Notes under the pieces: model-generated | Database searches by the model: none | What the model saw: only the letters and a program-made list of their open reading frames with translations | What the model was told of the DNA's origin: nothing | Translations under genes and position numbers: made by a program | NCBI GenBank assembly: GCA_023136835.1 | Contig: JAGLQN010000003.1 | Location: 1 to 37,564, forward strand | Direction: 5' to 3' | Length of the DNA stretch: 37,564 nucleotides | Origin: Candidatus Omnitrophota bacterium | GTDB lineage: Bacteria; Omnitrophota; Gorgyraeia; Zapsychrales; Zapsychraceae | Shown here: positions 24,957 through 34,914 of the stretch, one piece after another | Layout of the letters: every line of letters starts with the position of its first letter | Position numbering within the stretch: position 1 is the first letter of the stretch

Positions 24957-27059
24957 ATGACGGGTAAAATACCACTACAGGATATCCGGAATATAGGGAT
25001 TATTGCGCATATTGACGCCGGTAAGACGACGACGACGGAGCGTATCCTCTATTATGCCGGCGTGATTCATAAAATGGGTACGGTTGACGACGGTAATGCG
25101 ACAATGGATTGGATGGCGCAAGAGCAGGAAAGAGGCATAACGATCACATCGGCGAATACGACCTGTTATTGGCAAAACAAGAAGATCAATATTATCGATA
25201 CACCGGGTCACGTTGATTTTACGATGGAAGTTGAGCGTTCTTTGAAAATTTTAGACGGAGCGGTTGTTGTATTATGTGCGACGAGCGGTGTACAGTCCCA
25301 GACAGAAACGGTTTGGCGTCAAGCTGACCGGTACAATGTTCCCCGTATAGCTCTTATTAATAAGTTGGACCGTTTGGGGGCAAGTTTTGAGCGCGTCTTA
25401 GGTGAAATCCAGGAGCGTCTTGGGGCGAATGCCGCGGCTATCCAGTTTCCGAATGCTTCAGAGGAAGATTTCAACGCGATCGTTGACATTGTTGAGCGGA
25501 AATACCGTATTTACAAGGACGATCTCGGAAACAATATAGAGATCACGGATGTTCCTGAGGAATTTAAGGAAAAATGCGAAGAGTTACGCCACGTTTTAAT
25601 CGAGCGTTTAGCTGATGTTGATGACGCAATTGCGGAGAAATATTTAGAAGATCAAGAGATCTCGGTTGATGAGATAAAGAAAGCGATCCGTCAAGGTGTC
25701 GTGACCAATGAATTTCTTCCCGTTCTTTGCGGATCTTCGCTGAAGAACAAAGGCGTCCAGATGGTTTTAGACGCTGTTGCTGATTATCTGCCTTCCCCCT
25801 TAGATGTCCCTCCCATTTCCGGTATCAATCCCGACACAAAAGAAGAAATCACACGTGAAGTTTCCCCGACGGCACCTTTCAGCGCTTTGGTTTTTAAAGT
25901 GGCTACAGATCCTTATGTCGGCAAACTCTTTTATGCGCGGATTTATTCAGGAACACTTAAACAAGGATCGCAGATCTATAATGTCTCTGAGAAAAAAAAG
26001 GAAAGAATTGCGAAGATCGTTGTGATGCACTCTAATAAACAAGAGATCGTTGAAGAAATCGAAGCCGGGGAGATCGCTGCGTTGGTCGGATTAAAAGACA
26101 GCAAGTCTGGGAACACTCTTTGCGCTCTTGACAATAAAATTTTGATCGAAAATATGCGCATTCCTGAACCGGTTGTATCGATGTCCATCGAACCGAAAAC
26201 GAAGGCCGATCAGGATAAATTAGGATTAACATTACGAAAGTTTCTTGACGAAGACCCTTCATTGAGAGTGGATTACAATATGGAGACGGCGCAAACGATT
26301 ATATCCGGAATGGGCGAACTGCATTTGGAAATCATTATCGACCGTATGAAGCGCGAGTTTGGTTTAGAAACAAGTGTCGGCCGTCCCGAAGTCGCTTATA
26401 AAGAAACTTTAACGCGGAAAGTTACAGGCATTGTCGGAAAACATGTCGCTCAAAGCGGCGGACGCGGTCAATACGGTCATGTGGTCATTGATGTCGAGCC
26501 GGCTGATGAGAAGGGTAAGGGTATTATTTTTATTGATAGGATCAAAGGCGGCGCTATTCCACGAGAATACATTAAATCGGTTGAAAAGGGAATTCGCGAT
26601 GCGGCTTTAAACGGTGTTTTAGCGGGCTATCCGGTTGTTGATTTTACGGTGACATTAGTCGACGGATCTTACCATGAGGTTGATTCAAGCGAGTTAGCTT
26701 TTCAATTAGCGGCGAAAAATGCTTTACGGGAAGCTTTAAGTAAGGGAAAATCTGTTTTTCTTGAACCGATCATGGATATTGAAGCGACATCTCCGGAAGA
26801 GTTTATGGGGTCTGTCCTTGGCGATCTTAATCAGCGGCGAGCAAAGATCGTCAATTTAGGAAGTCGGGGTAATCTGAAAACGGCGCGTTGCGATGTTCCA
26901 TTGGCAGAAATGTTCAACTATGTCAATGCTCTTCGTTCTTTAACCCAAGGCCGCGCCTCATTCTCAATGGAACCGTCCTATTACGACCAGGTTCCTACAT
27001 ATATAGCCGATACGATCATCGGCGCAAGACAAGAAACTGTAACGAGTAAAAAAAGTTAG
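24957..27059 (+). CDS. fusA: Elongation factor G
   Basis: This is a 700-residue translocase. GTPase motifs are AHIDAGKT (17-24), DTPGH (81-85) and NKLD (135-138), with the switch I stretch ERGITIT. Later domains include the domain IV region [16 protein letters not shown] and the conserved end [15 protein letters not shown]. It moves tRNAs and mRNA after peptide bond formation and helps recycle ribosomes. ATG 24957 is supported by AGAGGAT ten bases upstream. An upstream in-frame extension overlaps rpsG and is not conserved. Confidence 0.97.
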   Translation: MTGKIPLQDIRNIGIIAHIDAGKTTTTERILYYAGVIHKMGTVDDGNATMDWMAQEQERGITITSANTTCYWQNKKINIIDTPGHVDFTMEVERSLKILDGAVVVLCATSGVQSQTETVWRQADRYNVPRIALINKLDRLGASFERVLGEIQERLGANAAAIQFPNASEEDFNAIVDIVERKYRIYKDDLGNNIEITDVPEEFKEKCEELRHVLIERLADVDDAIAEKYLEDQEISVDEIKKAIRQGVVTNEFLPVLCGSSLKNKGVQMVLDAVADYLPSPLDVPPISGINPDTKEEITREVSPTAPFSALVFKVATDPYVGKLFYARIYSGTLKQGSQIYNVSEKKKERIAKIVVMHSNKQEIVEEIEAGEIAALVGLKDSKSGNTLCALDNKILIENMRIPEPVVSMSIEPKTKADQDKLGLTLRKFLDEDPSLRVDYNMETAQTIISGMGELHLEIIIDRMKREFGLETSVGRPEVAYKETLTRKVTGIVGKHVAQSGGRGQYGHVVIDVEPADEKGKGIIFIDRIKGGAIPREYIKSVEKGIRDAALNGVLAGYPVVDFTVTLVDGSYHEVDSSELAFQLAAKNALREALSKGKSVFLEPIMDIEATSPEEFMGSVLGDLNQRRAKIVNLGSRGNLKTARCDVPLAEMFNYVNALRSLTQGRASFSMEPSYYDQVPTYIADTIIGARQETVTSKKS

Positions 27060-27100
27060 ATAATAAAGAATTCAAGATATTTAGAAAAGGGAGGAATATT

Positions 27101-28294
27101 ATGGCTAAGGAGAAATTCGTAAGAAACAAACCGCATTTGAATATCGGAACCATCGGTCACGTTGACCATGGTAAAACAACGCTGAGTGCGGCGATTACGA
27201 CTTTGCTACAGAAAAAAGGTTTAGCTCAGGCGCGAAGCTATGATTCTATTGATAACGCTCCGGAAGAAAAAGAGCGCGGCGTTACGATCAATATCGCTCA
27301 CCTTGAATATGAGACGGAAAAGCGTCATTATGCGCATATTGATTGTCCTGGTCACGCTGACTATATTAAAAACATGATCACCGGAGCGGCCCAGATGGAC
27401 GGAGCTATTCTCGTTGTTTCTGCCGCTGATGGGGCCATGCCTCAGACAAAGGAGCATATTCTTCTGGCACGTCAGGTGAACGTTCCTTCTTTGGTCGTAT
27501 TCTTGAACAAGTGTGACCAAGTTGAGGATAAAGAGCTTCTTGAGCTGGTTGAGTTAGAACTGAGAGAGCTTTTAAGCAAATACCAATATGATGGTGACAA
27601 TACACCGATCATTATGGGAAGCGCGCTGAAGGCATTAGAAAATATCGATGACGAAGAACAAACAAAACCGATTCTCGATCTTATGCAGGCAGTTGACGAT
27701 TTCATTCCTGAACCGCCGCGCGAACTTGACAAACCGTTTTTAATGGCTATTGAAGATGTCTTTTCGATCTCCGGTCGTGGAACCGTTGCGACAGGCCGTA
27801 TCGAGCGCGGGGTTATCAAGGTTGGTCAAGAAGTTGATATCGTCGGTATGAAAGCAGAAATCAGTAAAACCGTTGTTACGGGTGTTGAGATGTTCCGTAA
27901 GGAATTAGAAGAAGGTCAAGCTGGAGACAATGTTGGTCTTCTTTTAAGAGGTGTTGAGAAGGATGCGATCGAAAGAGGCCAGGTTTTGGCGGCTAAGGGA
28001 ACGATCACGCCACATACAAAATTCAAAGCAAAAGCTTATATCTTAACAAAAGAAGAAGGTGGACGTCATACGCCTTTCTTTAAGGGATATAGGCCGCAGT
28101 TCTATTTCAGAACAACCGACGTGACCGGAACAGCCAGTCTTCCTGAAGGTATTGAGATGTGCATGCCGGGCGATAACGTTGAGATGGAAATCGAGTTAAT
28201 TCAGCCGATTGCTATGGAAAAAGAATTACGTTTTGCTATCCGTGAAGGCGGCCGCACTGTCGGTGCTGGAGTCATCCACGAGATAGTAGCGTAA
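27101..28294 (+). CDS. tuf: Elongation factor Tu
   Basis: This is a 397-residue GTPase that delivers aminoacyl-tRNA. GHVDHGKT (19-26), DCPGH with catalytic H85 (81-85) and NKCD (136-139) are intact, and switch I reads [10 protein letters not shown]. The kirromycin-site region [10 protein letters not shown] is normal. A strong GGGAGG lies before the ATG. This is the only tuf in the window. The slot between tRNA-Thr and tRNA-Trp, where many bacteria have a second copy, holds rpmG instead. Confidence 0.97.
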   Translation: MAKEKFVRNKPHLNIGTIGHVDHGKTTLSAAITTLLQKKGLAQARSYDSIDNAPEEKERGVTINIAHLEYETEKRHYAHIDCPGHADYIKNMITGAAQMDGAILVVSAADGAMPQTKEHILLARQVNVPSLVVFLNKCDQVEDKELLELVELELRELLSKYQYDGDNTPIIMGSALKALENIDDEEQTKPILDLMQAVDDFIPEPPRELDKPFLMAIEDVFSISGRGTVATGRIERGVIKVGQEVDIVGMKAEISKTVVTGVEMFRKELEEGQAGDNVGLLLRGVEKDAIERGQVLAAKGTITPHTKFKAKAYILTKEEGGRHTPFFKGYRPQFYFRTTDVTGTASLPEGIEMCMPGDNVEMEIELIQPIAMEKELRFAIREGGRTVGAGVIHEIVA

Positions 28295-28334
28295 CATCAT
28301 ATTTCCTTCTATCGGGAAGCGGATATACTGCTGT

Positions 28335-28415
28335 CCTTGTTTTATCAGTTTCGAAGTCTTTGATGAAACAGGGGTACTCCCAACAATCCTTTTACTTCCT
28401 AAAAGACAAGTTGGG
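28335..28415 (+). promoter_or_regulatory. Two hairpins in the tuf-rpsJ spacer
   Basis: The first stem pairs 28335-28347 with 28361-28373 (13 pairs, two GU) over a 13-base loop. The second pairs CCCAAC (28379-28384) with GTTGGG (28410-28415), with a partial CTTTTA/TAAAAG inner stem. The 150-base spacer has no open frame and no good promoter. It could be an S10 leader or an attenuator, but the sequence alone does not settle this. Confidence 0.4.
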
Positions 28416-28444
28416 GTTCAACATAAACAAAGCGATTGGGTATT

Positions 28445-28747
28445 ATGCAAAAAATACGTATAAAATTAAAAGCTTTTGATCATAGGCTGATCGATCAGTC
28501 TGCTCAAGAGATCCTTGATACGGCTATCCGTACCGGAGCGAAAGTTTCCGGGCCGGTGCCGTTACCAACGAAAAAGGAGCTTTACACAGTGTTAAGGTCT
28601 CCTGTGATCGACAAGAAATCTCGAGAGCAGTTCGGATTAGCGACGCATAAGCGGCTTATTGACCTTATTGAGCCGACAGCAAAAACGGTTGAAGCTTTAC
28701 GGAAATTGAATTTACCTGCCGGTGTCGATGTCGAGATTAAGCAGTAA
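28445..28747 (+). CDS. rpsJ: 30S ribosomal protein S10
   Basis: This 100-residue protein starts [17 protein letters not shown], the family's standard beginning. That decides for ATG 28445 over an in-frame TTG at 28436. The loop [12 protein letters not shown] and the end VDVEIKQ are conserved. S10 is a 30S head protein and also the NusB partner in antitermination. The ribosome binding site is weak. It opens the S10 gene run, but a repeat element separates it from rplC. Confidence 0.96.
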   Translation: MQKIRIKLKAFDHRLIDQSAQEILDTAIRTGAKVSGPVPLPTKKELYTVLRSPVIDKKSREQFGLATHKRLIDLIEPTAKTVEALRKLNLPAGVDVEIKQ

Positions 28748-28750
28748 TTC

Positions 28751-28866
28751 ACAGCATAGGAAAATATAAAAACGCGGATGCTACTAGAAAACTCCTTTCC
28801 TATGCAACAATGAAGACCTGCCTGCTGGCAGGCAGGTACAACGAACGAAGTAAGGAGTTTTCTAGT
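28751..28866 (+). repeat. Full copy of the dispersed repeat (copy B) with nested hairpins
   Basis: The element fills most of the rpsJ-rplC spacer. A 15-bp perfect stem (28783-28797 with 28852-28866) encloses a 10-bp perfect stem with a 2-base loop (28816-28825 with 28828-28837). An alternative 10-bp stem pairs GCATAGGAAA (28754-28763) with TTTCCTATGC (28796-28805) and would exclude the base of the long stem. The first 41 bases match the half copy at 111-149. Confidence 0.7.
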
Positions 28867-28883
28867 TAATTTAAGGTAAGACA

Positions 28884-29591
28884 ATGATAAGAGGCTTACT
28901 TGGAAAAAAACTTGGTATGACCCAGATCTTTGACAAAAACGGAAATATTGTTCCTGTAACTGTTGTTGAAGCTGGTCCGTGTACTGTTTTGGAGGTCAAA
29001 GAATCCCCGGATAAAATTAAATTGGGCTTTCAGACAGAAAGAAAATCGCGCATTAACAAGGCTCAAGAAGGATTTTTTAAGAAAATCGGTGTTGATTCAC
29101 TGCGCATTGTTAAGGAATTCTATTCGACAGATAATGCTGAATATAAGGTCGGGCAGGAGATTAAGGCTGACTTTTTCAAGGCGGGCGATTTTGTTGATGT
29201 GACAGGAATCTCGATCGGTAAAGGCTTCCAGGGCGGTATGAAGCGGTGGCACTGGAGCGGAGGACCTGCCGGGCATGGTTCTATGCATCACAGGAGAGTT
29301 GGTTCGATTGGTGCTAGTGCGGATCCTGCTAGAACGCTTCGTGGGACGAATATGCCGGGGCAAATGGGCTCGAAAAAAGCTACTGTTCAGGGGCTGTGCG
29401 TTATGGAGGTTGATGCGGAAACCAATACTATTTTGATCAAAGGAGCTGTTCCCGGGCATCAAAATACGATCCTGACGATCAATCGCTCCCAGAAGAAGGC
29501 GTTTAAAGACCTTAATGAGGTCAAACCGTTCGTTATACGTAAGGTGAATCCGATGAAGCACAGTAAAGCGAAAGCAAAAGGTAAGAAATAA
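28884..29591 (+). CDS. rplC: 50S ribosomal protein L3
   Basis: This is a 235-residue protein. It starts [20 protein letters not shown]. The central extension that reaches the peptidyl transferase centre includes [16 protein letters not shown], with the glutamine methylated in some bacteria. [16 protein letters not shown] is also typical. The C-terminal tail is lysine-rich and slightly longer than usual. The spacer before it carries a repeat, so its expression relative to rpsJ may be modified. Confidence 0.96.
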   Translation: MIRGLLGKKLGMTQIFDKNGNIVPVTVVEAGPCTVLEVKESPDKIKLGFQTERKSRINKAQEGFFKKIGVDSLRIVKEFYSTDNAEYKVGQEIKADFFKAGDFVDVTGISIGKGFQGGMKRWHWSGGPAGHGSMHHRRVGSIGASADPARTLRGTNMPGQMGSKKATVQGLCVMEVDAETNTILIKGAVPGHQNTILTINRSQKKAFKDLNEVKPFVIRKVNPMKHSKAKAKGKK

Positions 29592-29592
29592 C

Positions 29593-30219
29593 GTGAAAAA
29601 ATTACCAGTTCTAGATAAAAAGGGAAGTGAAGTAGAGAAGATCGATCTTCCAGAGGAAATCTTTGACAGTCGTCTTAACACCGATGTCATTCATCAAGCT
29701 GTTGTGATGTATCAGGCATCCCTGCGTCAAGGGAATGCCTCGACGAAAGAAAGAGCGGATGTTTCCGGCGGAGGCAGGAAGCCTTATCGTCAGAAGGGAA
29801 CCGGCCAATCGCGCGCAGGTTCTTCCCGGTCACCGTTATGGCGCGGTGGCGGTGTAACCTTTGGTCCTCATCCACGTGATTTCGGCTATACGATCCCAAA
29901 GAAGATCAAAAAGGCGGCTTTGCGGGAAAGTTTAAAGGCGAAATCTCGGGATAATAACTTACTTTGTATTATTGATGTTAAAGATAGTTTTAATAAGACT
30001 AAAGAATTTGCTAAGTTTTTAGATGCGTTGGATCTCAAGGGAAAGGTTCTGGCGGTATTAGACGGCAGCGATGAAAGTATCGGTAGGGCTTCACGCAATA
30101 TTCCTTTGTTTAATGTTATGCGCGCGCAGGATGTCAATGCTTATGATATTATGCGCAATAAAAAGCTTTTAGTAACGAAAACGGCTTTTGCGAATTTATT
30201 GGAGCGAGTCAAAAAGTGA
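29593..30219 (+). CDS. rplD: 50S ribosomal protein L4
   Basis: This 208-residue L4 starts with GTG one base after rplC. The long loop that lines the exit tunnel is clear: SGGGRKPYRQKGTGQSRAGS then SPLWRGGGVTFGP. The globular part ends in LLVTKTAFANLLERV. In Escherichia coli L4 represses the S10 operon through its leader. Whether the hairpins before rpsJ serve that here is unknown. The stop overlaps rplW by four bases. Confidence 0.95.
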   Translation: MKKLPVLDKKGSEVEKIDLPEEIFDSRLNTDVIHQAVVMYQASLRQGNASTKERADVSGGGRKPYRQKGTGQSRAGSSRSPLWRGGGVTFGPHPRDFGYTIPKKIKKAALRESLKAKSRDNNLLCIIDVKDSFNKTKEFAKFLDALDLKGKVLAVLDGSDESIGRASRNIPLFNVMRAQDVNAYDIMRNKKLLVTKTAFANLLERVKK

Positions 30220-30494
30220 TTACCTGTTACGATATTATTAAAACATTAGTTCGAACAGAAAAAGGCACGGTCCTTGAGACTGAGCGGAAATATCTTTTTC
30301 AAGTCACCAAGAGCTCTAATAAAATTGAGATCAAAAAGGCGATTGAGGAAATTTACAAGGTTAAAGTCCAGGATGTTAATACAAGTATTGTGCGCGGAAA
30401 ATTAAAACGTGTTCGCCAGGAGCAGGGAAGCACAACTCCCTGGAAGAAGGCGATCGTTACCCTTAAAGAGGGTCAGAAGATAGAGGTCACATAA
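30216..30494 (+). CDS. rplW: 50S ribosomal protein L23
   Basis: This 92-residue protein has the usual length, with a GTG start overlapping the rplD stop (GTGA). [20 protein letters not shown] and [13 protein letters not shown] are family motifs. L23 lies at the tunnel exit and docks trigger factor and the signal recognition particle. Confidence 0.95.
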   Translation: MITCYDIIKTLVRTEKGTVLETERKYLFQVTKSSNKIEIKKAIEEIYKVKVQDVNTSIVRGKLKRVRQEQGSTTPWKKAIVTLKEGQKIEVT

Positions 30495-30496
30495 TC

Positions 30497-31336
30497 GTGG
30501 GTATCAAACGATATAAACCGACAACAAGTTCCATGAGATTTACGGTTCTTTCTGATTTCTCGGAGATTACGAAATCGAAACCGGAAAAGTCTTTATTGAG
30601 GCCACTGAAGAAAACTGGTGGGCGTAATGTCAATGGACGTATTACGGCTCGATACCGTGGCGGCGGGCATAAACGCCGTTATCGTGTTATGGATTTTAAA
30701 CGCGACCGGATTGATGAGCAAGCCGAGGTTATAGGCATCGAATATGATCCTAATCGTTCCGCGCGCATTGCTCTCATTCAATATCCGAATGGCGACAAGG
30801 CTTACATTATTGCTCCCCTTGAGCTGAAACCTGGACATAAAGTTCTCAGCACGGTTGATAAGGAAGTTGACATGAAAGCGGGCAACTGCATGCCGCTGCG
30901 GAGGATTCCGTTAGGAGCCGCCGTTCATAATATTGAGCTTAAGCCTGGTAAAGGAGGCCAGATCGTCCGTTCAGCCGGGACATCAGCCCAGATCATGGCC
31001 AAAGAAGGCGATGTTGCTTTTGTCCGGATGCCGTCGAGCGAAGTGCGCAAGATCCCGATCGAGTGCCGCGCGACGATCGGCCAGATCGGAAATGTTGAAC
31101 ACGAAAGCCGTTCTTTAGGGAAGGCCGGCAGAATGCGCTGGTCAGGACGCCGTGGAGGTGTTCGTGGTGTTGCGATGAACCCGGTCGACCATCCTCATGG
31201 TGGCGGTGAAGGAAAAGCTCCGCAGGGGGCACCTCACCCGGTAACTCCGTGGGGAAAGGCAACAAAGGGATTGAAGACGCGCAAAAAAAGAAAGTATTCC
31301 AATAAATATATTGTCAGAAGAAGAGGGGCAAAATAG
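30497..31336 (+). CDS. rplB: 50S ribosomal protein L2
   Basis: This is a 279-residue protein with a GTG start and GAGGT upstream. The core motifs [20 protein letters not shown] and [18 protein letters not shown] are intact, including the histidine near the peptidyl transferase centre. L2 is needed for subunit joining. It ends in a basic [17 protein letters not shown]. rpsS begins one base after its stop. Confidence 0.96.
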   Translation: MGIKRYKPTTSSMRFTVLSDFSEITKSKPEKSLLRPLKKTGGRNVNGRITARYRGGGHKRRYRVMDFKRDRIDEQAEVIGIEYDPNRSARIALIQYPNGDKAYIIAPLELKPGHKVLSTVDKEVDMKAGNCMPLRRIPLGAAVHNIELKPGKGGQIVRSAGTSAQIMAKEGDVAFVRMPSSEVRKIPIECRATIGQIGNVEHESRSLGKAGRMRWSGRRGGVRGVAMNPVDHPHGGGEGKAPQGAPHPVTPWGKATKGLKTRKKRKYSNKYIVRRRGAK

Positions 31337-31337
31337 G

Positions 31338-31625
31338 ATGGCACGTTCAATTAAAAAAGGTCCTTACGTCGAAGAATCATTAGCGAAGAAATTTAAAAGA
31401 GCCGTAGAGTCCGGCCAGCGGCAGCCTATTAAAACATGGTCACGACGGTCGACAATCACGCCCGAGTTTGTAGGGTATACCGTGGCGATTCATGATGGGC
31501 GCAAGCATCATCCAGTGTTCATTACGGAAAATATGGTTGGATATAAATTCGGGGATTTTGCACCTTCAAGATTGTTCAGAAAACACGGCGGCGTGAAGGC
31601 CAAAAAGGCAGCGCAAAAAACGTAA
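31338..31625 (+). CDS. rpsS: 30S ribosomal protein S19
   Basis: This 95-residue protein starts [15 protein letters not shown], the normal S19 beginning. ATG 31338 is therefore chosen over an in-frame TTG at 31311 that overlaps rpl[24 protein letters not shown] and GEFAPTR-like [12 protein letters not shown] are conserved. S19 sits in the 30S head and contacts S13. GAGGGG lies about ten bases upstream of the start. Confidence 0.96.
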   Translation: MARSIKKGPYVEESLAKKFKRAVESGQRQPIKTWSRRSTITPEFVGYTVAIHDGRKHHPVFITENMVGYKFGDFAPSRLFRKHGGVKAKKAAQKT

Positions 31626-31642
31626 ATTTACGGAAATAGATT

Positions 31643-31978
31643 ATGATCGCACAAGCTAAAGCTAGATACATGCGCGTTTCACCTACGAAAGTAAGACAAG
31701 TCATCGATCTTATTCGGGGGAAAGATATCAATTCATCGATCGCGATCCTAGCGCATGTCAATAAAGGGTCAAAAGGAATGATTACGAAGGTGCTGGACTC
31801 AGCGATTAGCAATGCCAAGCAAAAAGGCCTTTCAGAAGAACAATTGTTTGTGTCGAAAATCCGTGCTGACCAAGGACCGAGCTGGAGAAGATACCGGTCT
31901 GCGGCATTTGGGCGGGCAACACCTATTTCGAAAAAAACAACACACTTAACCATTGAATTAGATTTAATAACTAAATAA
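31643..31978 (+). CDS. rplV: 50S ribosomal protein L22
   Basis: This 111-residue L22 has the globular part ARYMRVSPTKVRQVIDLIRGK. The tunnel hairpin is DQGPSWRRYRSAAFGRATPISKKTTH, where macrolide-resistance changes occur in other species. Nothing is missing. The ribosome binding site is weak (ACGGAAA). The stop overlaps the AAGGAG site for rpsC. Confidence 0.95.
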   Translation: MIAQAKARYMRVSPTKVRQVIDLIRGKDINSSIAILAHVNKGSKGMITKVLDSAISNAKQKGLSEEQLFVSKIRADQGPSWRRYRSAAFGRATPISKKTTHLTIELDLITK

Positions 31979-31990
31979 GGAGAATTCTCA

Positions 31991-32659
31991 GTGGGTCAAA
32001 AAGTCAGTCCAATAGCTCTAAGAATAGGATATATCGAAGATTGGCGTAGCCTTTGGTATGCCGATAAAAACGAATATGCTCAAAATGTAATCGAAGATCA
32101 TAAGATCAGAAAATTCATTAAAGAGCGTTTTAAGCAGGCGGCTGTCGCAAAAGTCGTTATTGAACGGCTTGCCGATAAGACTAAGATCATTATTCACACA
32201 GCACGCCCGGGGGTTATCATAGGACGCCGCGGGGCGGATATTGACCGGTTGAGAACGGAATTAGGCAAGATATCGTCAAGAGAAATCGCTATCGACCCGC
32301 GGGAGATCAAGAATCCTTCGACGGAAGCCCAGCTGATCGCTCAGAATGTTGCTTTTCAGCTTGAAAAACGTATTGCTTTTCGCCGCGCCATGAAAAGGGC
32401 TATTGACCAGTCGATGATGGCCGGTGTTGAAGGGATCAAGATCCGGTGTGCCGGTCGCCTCAACGGTGTCGAAATTGCCCGTCAGGAATCATATCAGGAA
32501 GGAAAGCTTCCTTTGCATACATTCCGCGCGAAGATTGATTTTGGTTTTGCTGAAGCAAAAACAACTTATGGCATTCTTGGCATTAAAGTTTGGGTTAACA
32601 AAGGTGAGATTATTAAACAGATCAAAAGGCAGGCTAAAGTAAGCGCAAAGGCAAGATAA
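31991..32659 (+). CDS. rpsC: 30S ribosomal protein S3
   Basis: This is a 222-residue protein with a GTG start nine bases after AAGGAG. It begins GQKVSPIALRIGYIEDW. The KH domain includes PGVIIGRRGADIDRLR, and the C-terminal domain includes GRLNGVEIARQESYQEGKLPLHTFRAKIDFG. S3 forms part of the mRNA entry tunnel and its helicase activity. Length is typical for species without a long tail. Confidence 0.96.
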   Translation: MGQKVSPIALRIGYIEDWRSLWYADKNEYAQNVIEDHKIRKFIKERFKQAAVAKVVIERLADKTKIIIHTARPGVIIGRRGADIDRLRTELGKISSREIAIDPREIKNPSTEAQLIAQNVAFQLEKRIAFRRAMKRAIDQSMMAGVEGIKIRCAGRLNGVEIARQESYQEGKLPLHTFRAKIDFGFAEAKTTYGILGIKVWVNKGEIIKQIKRQAKVSAKAR

Positions 32660-32688
32660 AGAACTTGCTTTTATGAGGAATAGGAAAG

Positions 32689-33111
32689 ATGGTTTTATTA
32701 CCGAAAAAAGTCAAATATCGCAAATCTCAAAAAGGGAAAATACGGGGTATTGCGACCGTTGGAAATAAAGTTCATTTTGGTGAATATGGACTTAAGGCGA
32801 TCGAGAATGGTCTTATCAGATCGAACCATATTGAGGCCTGCAGGGTTGTCGTTGCCCGAAAAATGAAGGGCGCGGGCAAGCTTTGGATCAATATCTTTCC
32901 TCATAAGCCTGTTTCCAAGAAACCGGCCGAAACACGTATGGGAAAAGGAAAAGGCGATCTTGACCATTGGGTGGCTGTTATTAAGCGGGGAAAAGTTATA
33001 TTTGAGATCAGTGGCATTCCTGAAGATTTTGCGAAAATAGTACTTCGGCTTGTTTCATTTAAACTGCCAGTAAAAACAAAGTTTGTTGCAAGATCTGGCG
33101 TAGGTCATTAA
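32689..33111 (+). CDS. rplP: 50S ribosomal protein L16
   Basis: This is a 140-residue protein. It starts MVLLPKKVKYRKSQKGKIRG and has the KPVSKKPAETRMGKGKG loop that reaches the A-site tRNA, including the arginine hydroxylated in Escherichia coli. AGGAA lies just before the ATG. The usual neighbour rpmC follows after 14 bases. Confidence 0.95.
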   Translation: MVLLPKKVKYRKSQKGKIRGIATVGNKVHFGEYGLKAIENGLIRSNHIEACRVVVARKMKGAGKLWINIFPHKPVSKKPAETRMGKGKGDLDHWVAVIKRGKVIFEISGIPEDFAKIVLRLVSFKLPVKTKFVARSGVGH

Positions 33112-33125
33112 TTAAGGACATTGTC

Positions 33126-33338
33126 ATGAAGCCTAGTGCATTAAGAGAATTAAGTTCAGAAGAGTTGGTTCAAAAGGAGAAAGTGTTCAAGAAAGAGCTC
33201 TACGGCCTTAATTTTCAGCGCAAGATAGGAAACATTGAAAAGCCGAACCGTTTTAGAATGTTGAAGCGGGATATCGCACGGATTTTTACGATTTTGCGCG
33301 AGCGCGAATTAGATCAAAAAAAAGAAGTTGCTTCTTAA
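33126..33338 (+). CDS. rpmC: 50S ribosomal protein L29
   Basis: This 70-residue all-helical protein has the L29 pattern: ALRELSSEELVQKEKVFKKELYGLNFQ, then KPNRFRMLKRDIARIFTILRERE. It sits near the tunnel exit beside L23. AAGGAC lies eight bases before the ATG. Confidence 0.94.
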   Translation: MKPSALRELSSEELVQKEKVFKKELYGLNFQRKIGNIEKPNRFRMLKRDIARIFTILRERELDQKKEVAS

Positions 33339-33369
33339 GTTCAATAAATGTATTTGAAAGAGGTTATTA

Positions 33370-33636
33370 ATGGTTGAGACAGAAAAGCGGGTTAATAGAC
33401 GGAAATTCTTACAGGGTACTGTTGTCAGCGATAAAATGGAAAAAACGCGTGTCGTGCAGGTTAAGTGGGTGACAAAGCATGCTAAATATAAGAAAGTTGT
33501 CCGTTCGGCTTCAAAATATAAAGCGCATGATGAGAAAAATGAAACAAAAGAAGGCGATGTCGTCCGCATTATGGAAACCCGCCCGCTTTCGAAAGATAAG
33601 CGCTGGGTGATCATGGGTGTTGTGAAGAGCAATTAA
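33370..33636 (+). CDS. rpsQ: 30S ribosomal protein S17
   Basis: This 88-residue OB-fold protein has the motifs LQGTVVSDKMEKTRVV, KYKAHDEKNETKEGDVV and ETRPLSKDKRW, standard for S17. It binds 16S rRNA early in assembly. AGAGG lies seven bases before the start. rplN follows after nine bases. Confidence 0.95.
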   Translation: MVETEKRVNRRKFLQGTVVSDKMEKTRVVQVKWVTKHAKYKKVVRSASKYKAHDEKNETKEGDVVRIMETRPLSKDKRWVIMGVVKSN

Positions 33637-33645
33637 GGGGTTATT

Positions 33646-34014
33646 ATGATTTATATGAAAACGATTTTAGATGTTGCGGATAATTCAGGCGCACGCAAGG
33701 CTTCGATGATCGGGGTTCTTAACGCCAAAGGAAGACGGTCTGCGCGCATTGGCGATATTATCCGGGTGAATATTAAAGAATCGGCTCCTGATGCTGCGAT
33801 CAAAAAAGGTGAGAAGGCTAGGGCGATCATTGTCCGCACAAAATCGCCGATCCGGCGCCAAGACGGAACTTATGTGCGTTTTGATACGAATGCCGTCGTT
33901 ATTATTGATGACGCGGGAAACCCAAAAGGAACGCGTGTCTTTGGGCCGGTCGCGCGTGAATTGCGGAATATGGAATATATGAAGATAGTCTCTTTAGCTC
34001 CCGAGGTGGTTTAA
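33646..34014 (+). CDS. rplN: 50S ribosomal protein L14
   Basis: This is a 122-residue protein. It starts MIYMKTILDVADNSGARK and has KEKARAIIVRTK-like GEKARAIIVRTKSPIRRQDG and GTRVFGPVARELR. L14 lies at the subunit interface and is where RsfS binds in species that have it. AGGGG precedes the ATG. The stop shares one base with the rplX start (TAATG). Confidence 0.96.
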   Translation: MIYMKTILDVADNSGARKASMIGVLNAKGRRSARIGDIIRVNIKESAPDAAIKKGEKARAIIVRTKSPIRRQDGTYVRFDTNAVVIIDDAGNPKGTRVFGPVARELRNMEYMKIVSLAPEVV

Positions 34015-34325
34015 TGTTAACGATTAAGCAAAATGATCAAGTTGTCGTCATTGCCGGAAAAGATAAAGGGAAAACGGGGAAAGTGTTGAAAGTTTTTCCG
34101 AAGCAGAACCGTGTCGTTGTTGAGCATATCAATTTATCAAAGAAAGCTCAGCGGCGGACTCAAGAAAATCAACAAGGCGGCTTTATTGAGATCGAAATGT
34201 CGATTCACCGTTCCAATGTCATGCTGGTGGATAAGAAAACAAATCAGTCGACGCGTATAGGCGTATCGATTCTCAAAGACGGCACAAAAGTACGTATAGG
34301 CAGGAAAAGCGGAGAGGTCATTTAA
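34014..34325 (+). CDS. rplX: 50S ribosomal protein L24
   Basis: This is a 103-residue protein. The KOW motif DQVVVIAGKDKGKTGKVLKV is near the start, followed by NRVVVEHINLSKKAQRR and GGFIEIEMSIHRSNVML. L24 starts 50S assembly. It is coupled to rplN by a one-base overlap and to rplE by a one-base gap. Confidence 0.95.
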   Translation: MLTIKQNDQVVVIAGKDKGKTGKVLKVFPKQNRVVVEHINLSKKAQRRTQENQQGGFIEIEMSIHRSNVMLVDKKTNQSTRIGVSILKDGTKVRIGRKSGEVI

Positions 34326-34326
34326 A

Positions 34327-34899
34327 GTGGTATCACGTTTACAGAAAAAATATGAAGATGAAGTTATCCCGAAGATGCAGGAGAAATTCGGTATTAAAAA
34401 TAAAATGGCTATACCTCACCTGGACAAGATTGTTGTGAACATGGGTGTAGGACGCGCGATTGGGGACATGAAGATCCTGGATAGTGCGGTGGCAGATATG
34501 ACGACGATTACCGGACAGAAGCCGATTATCACAAAAGCCAAAAAAGCTATATCCAATTTTAAATTACGCATCGGAATGCCGATCGGCTGCAAGGTAACGT
34601 TACGGCGGGTCAGAATGTATGAATTTATGGATCGTTTGGTCAATGTCACGCTGCCCAGGATCCGTGACTTTAACGGCGTTTCGTTCAAGTCATTTGATAA
34701 GGATGGGAATTATAGTATCGGTCTTGAAGAGCAGGCGATCTTTCCCGAGATTGATCCTGGAAGGATTACAAATGTTCAGGGGGTAGATATTACATTCGTT
34801 TTTAATAAAGGGCCTCGCGATCAGACTTTTGAATTATTGAGTCTTTTAGGGCTGCCTTTTCGTAAGAAAACCGCAAGACTGAATAAGTCCGGCGGATAA
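34327..34899 (+). CDS. rplE: 50S ribosomal protein L5
   Basis: This is a 190-residue protein with a GTG start and GAGAGG eight bases upstream. IPHLDKIVVNMGVGRA, GQKPIITKAKKAISNFKLR and GIEEQIIFPEID-like LEEQAIFPEIDPGRI are conserved. L5 binds 5S rRNA and the P-site tRNA. The C-terminal LLGLPFRKK is normal. About ten residues of basic tail follow. Confidence 0.96.
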   Translation: MVSRLQKKYEDEVIPKMQEKFGIKNKMAIPHLDKIVVNMGVGRAIGDMKILDSAVADMTTITGQKPIITKAKKAISNFKLRIGMPIGCKVTLRRVRMYEFMDRLVNVTLPRIRDFNGVSFKSFDKDGNYSIGLEEQAIFPEIDPGRITNVQGVDITFVFNKGPRDQTFELLSLLGLPFRKKTARLNKSGG

Positions 34900-34914
34900 G
34901 AAAGAAGATTATAC

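Noticed and set aside
29097-29690. 197-codon minus-strand open frame across rplC and rplD
   Set aside because: It lies opposite two well-supported genes, its translation looks random, and no promoter or ribosome binding site precedes it.
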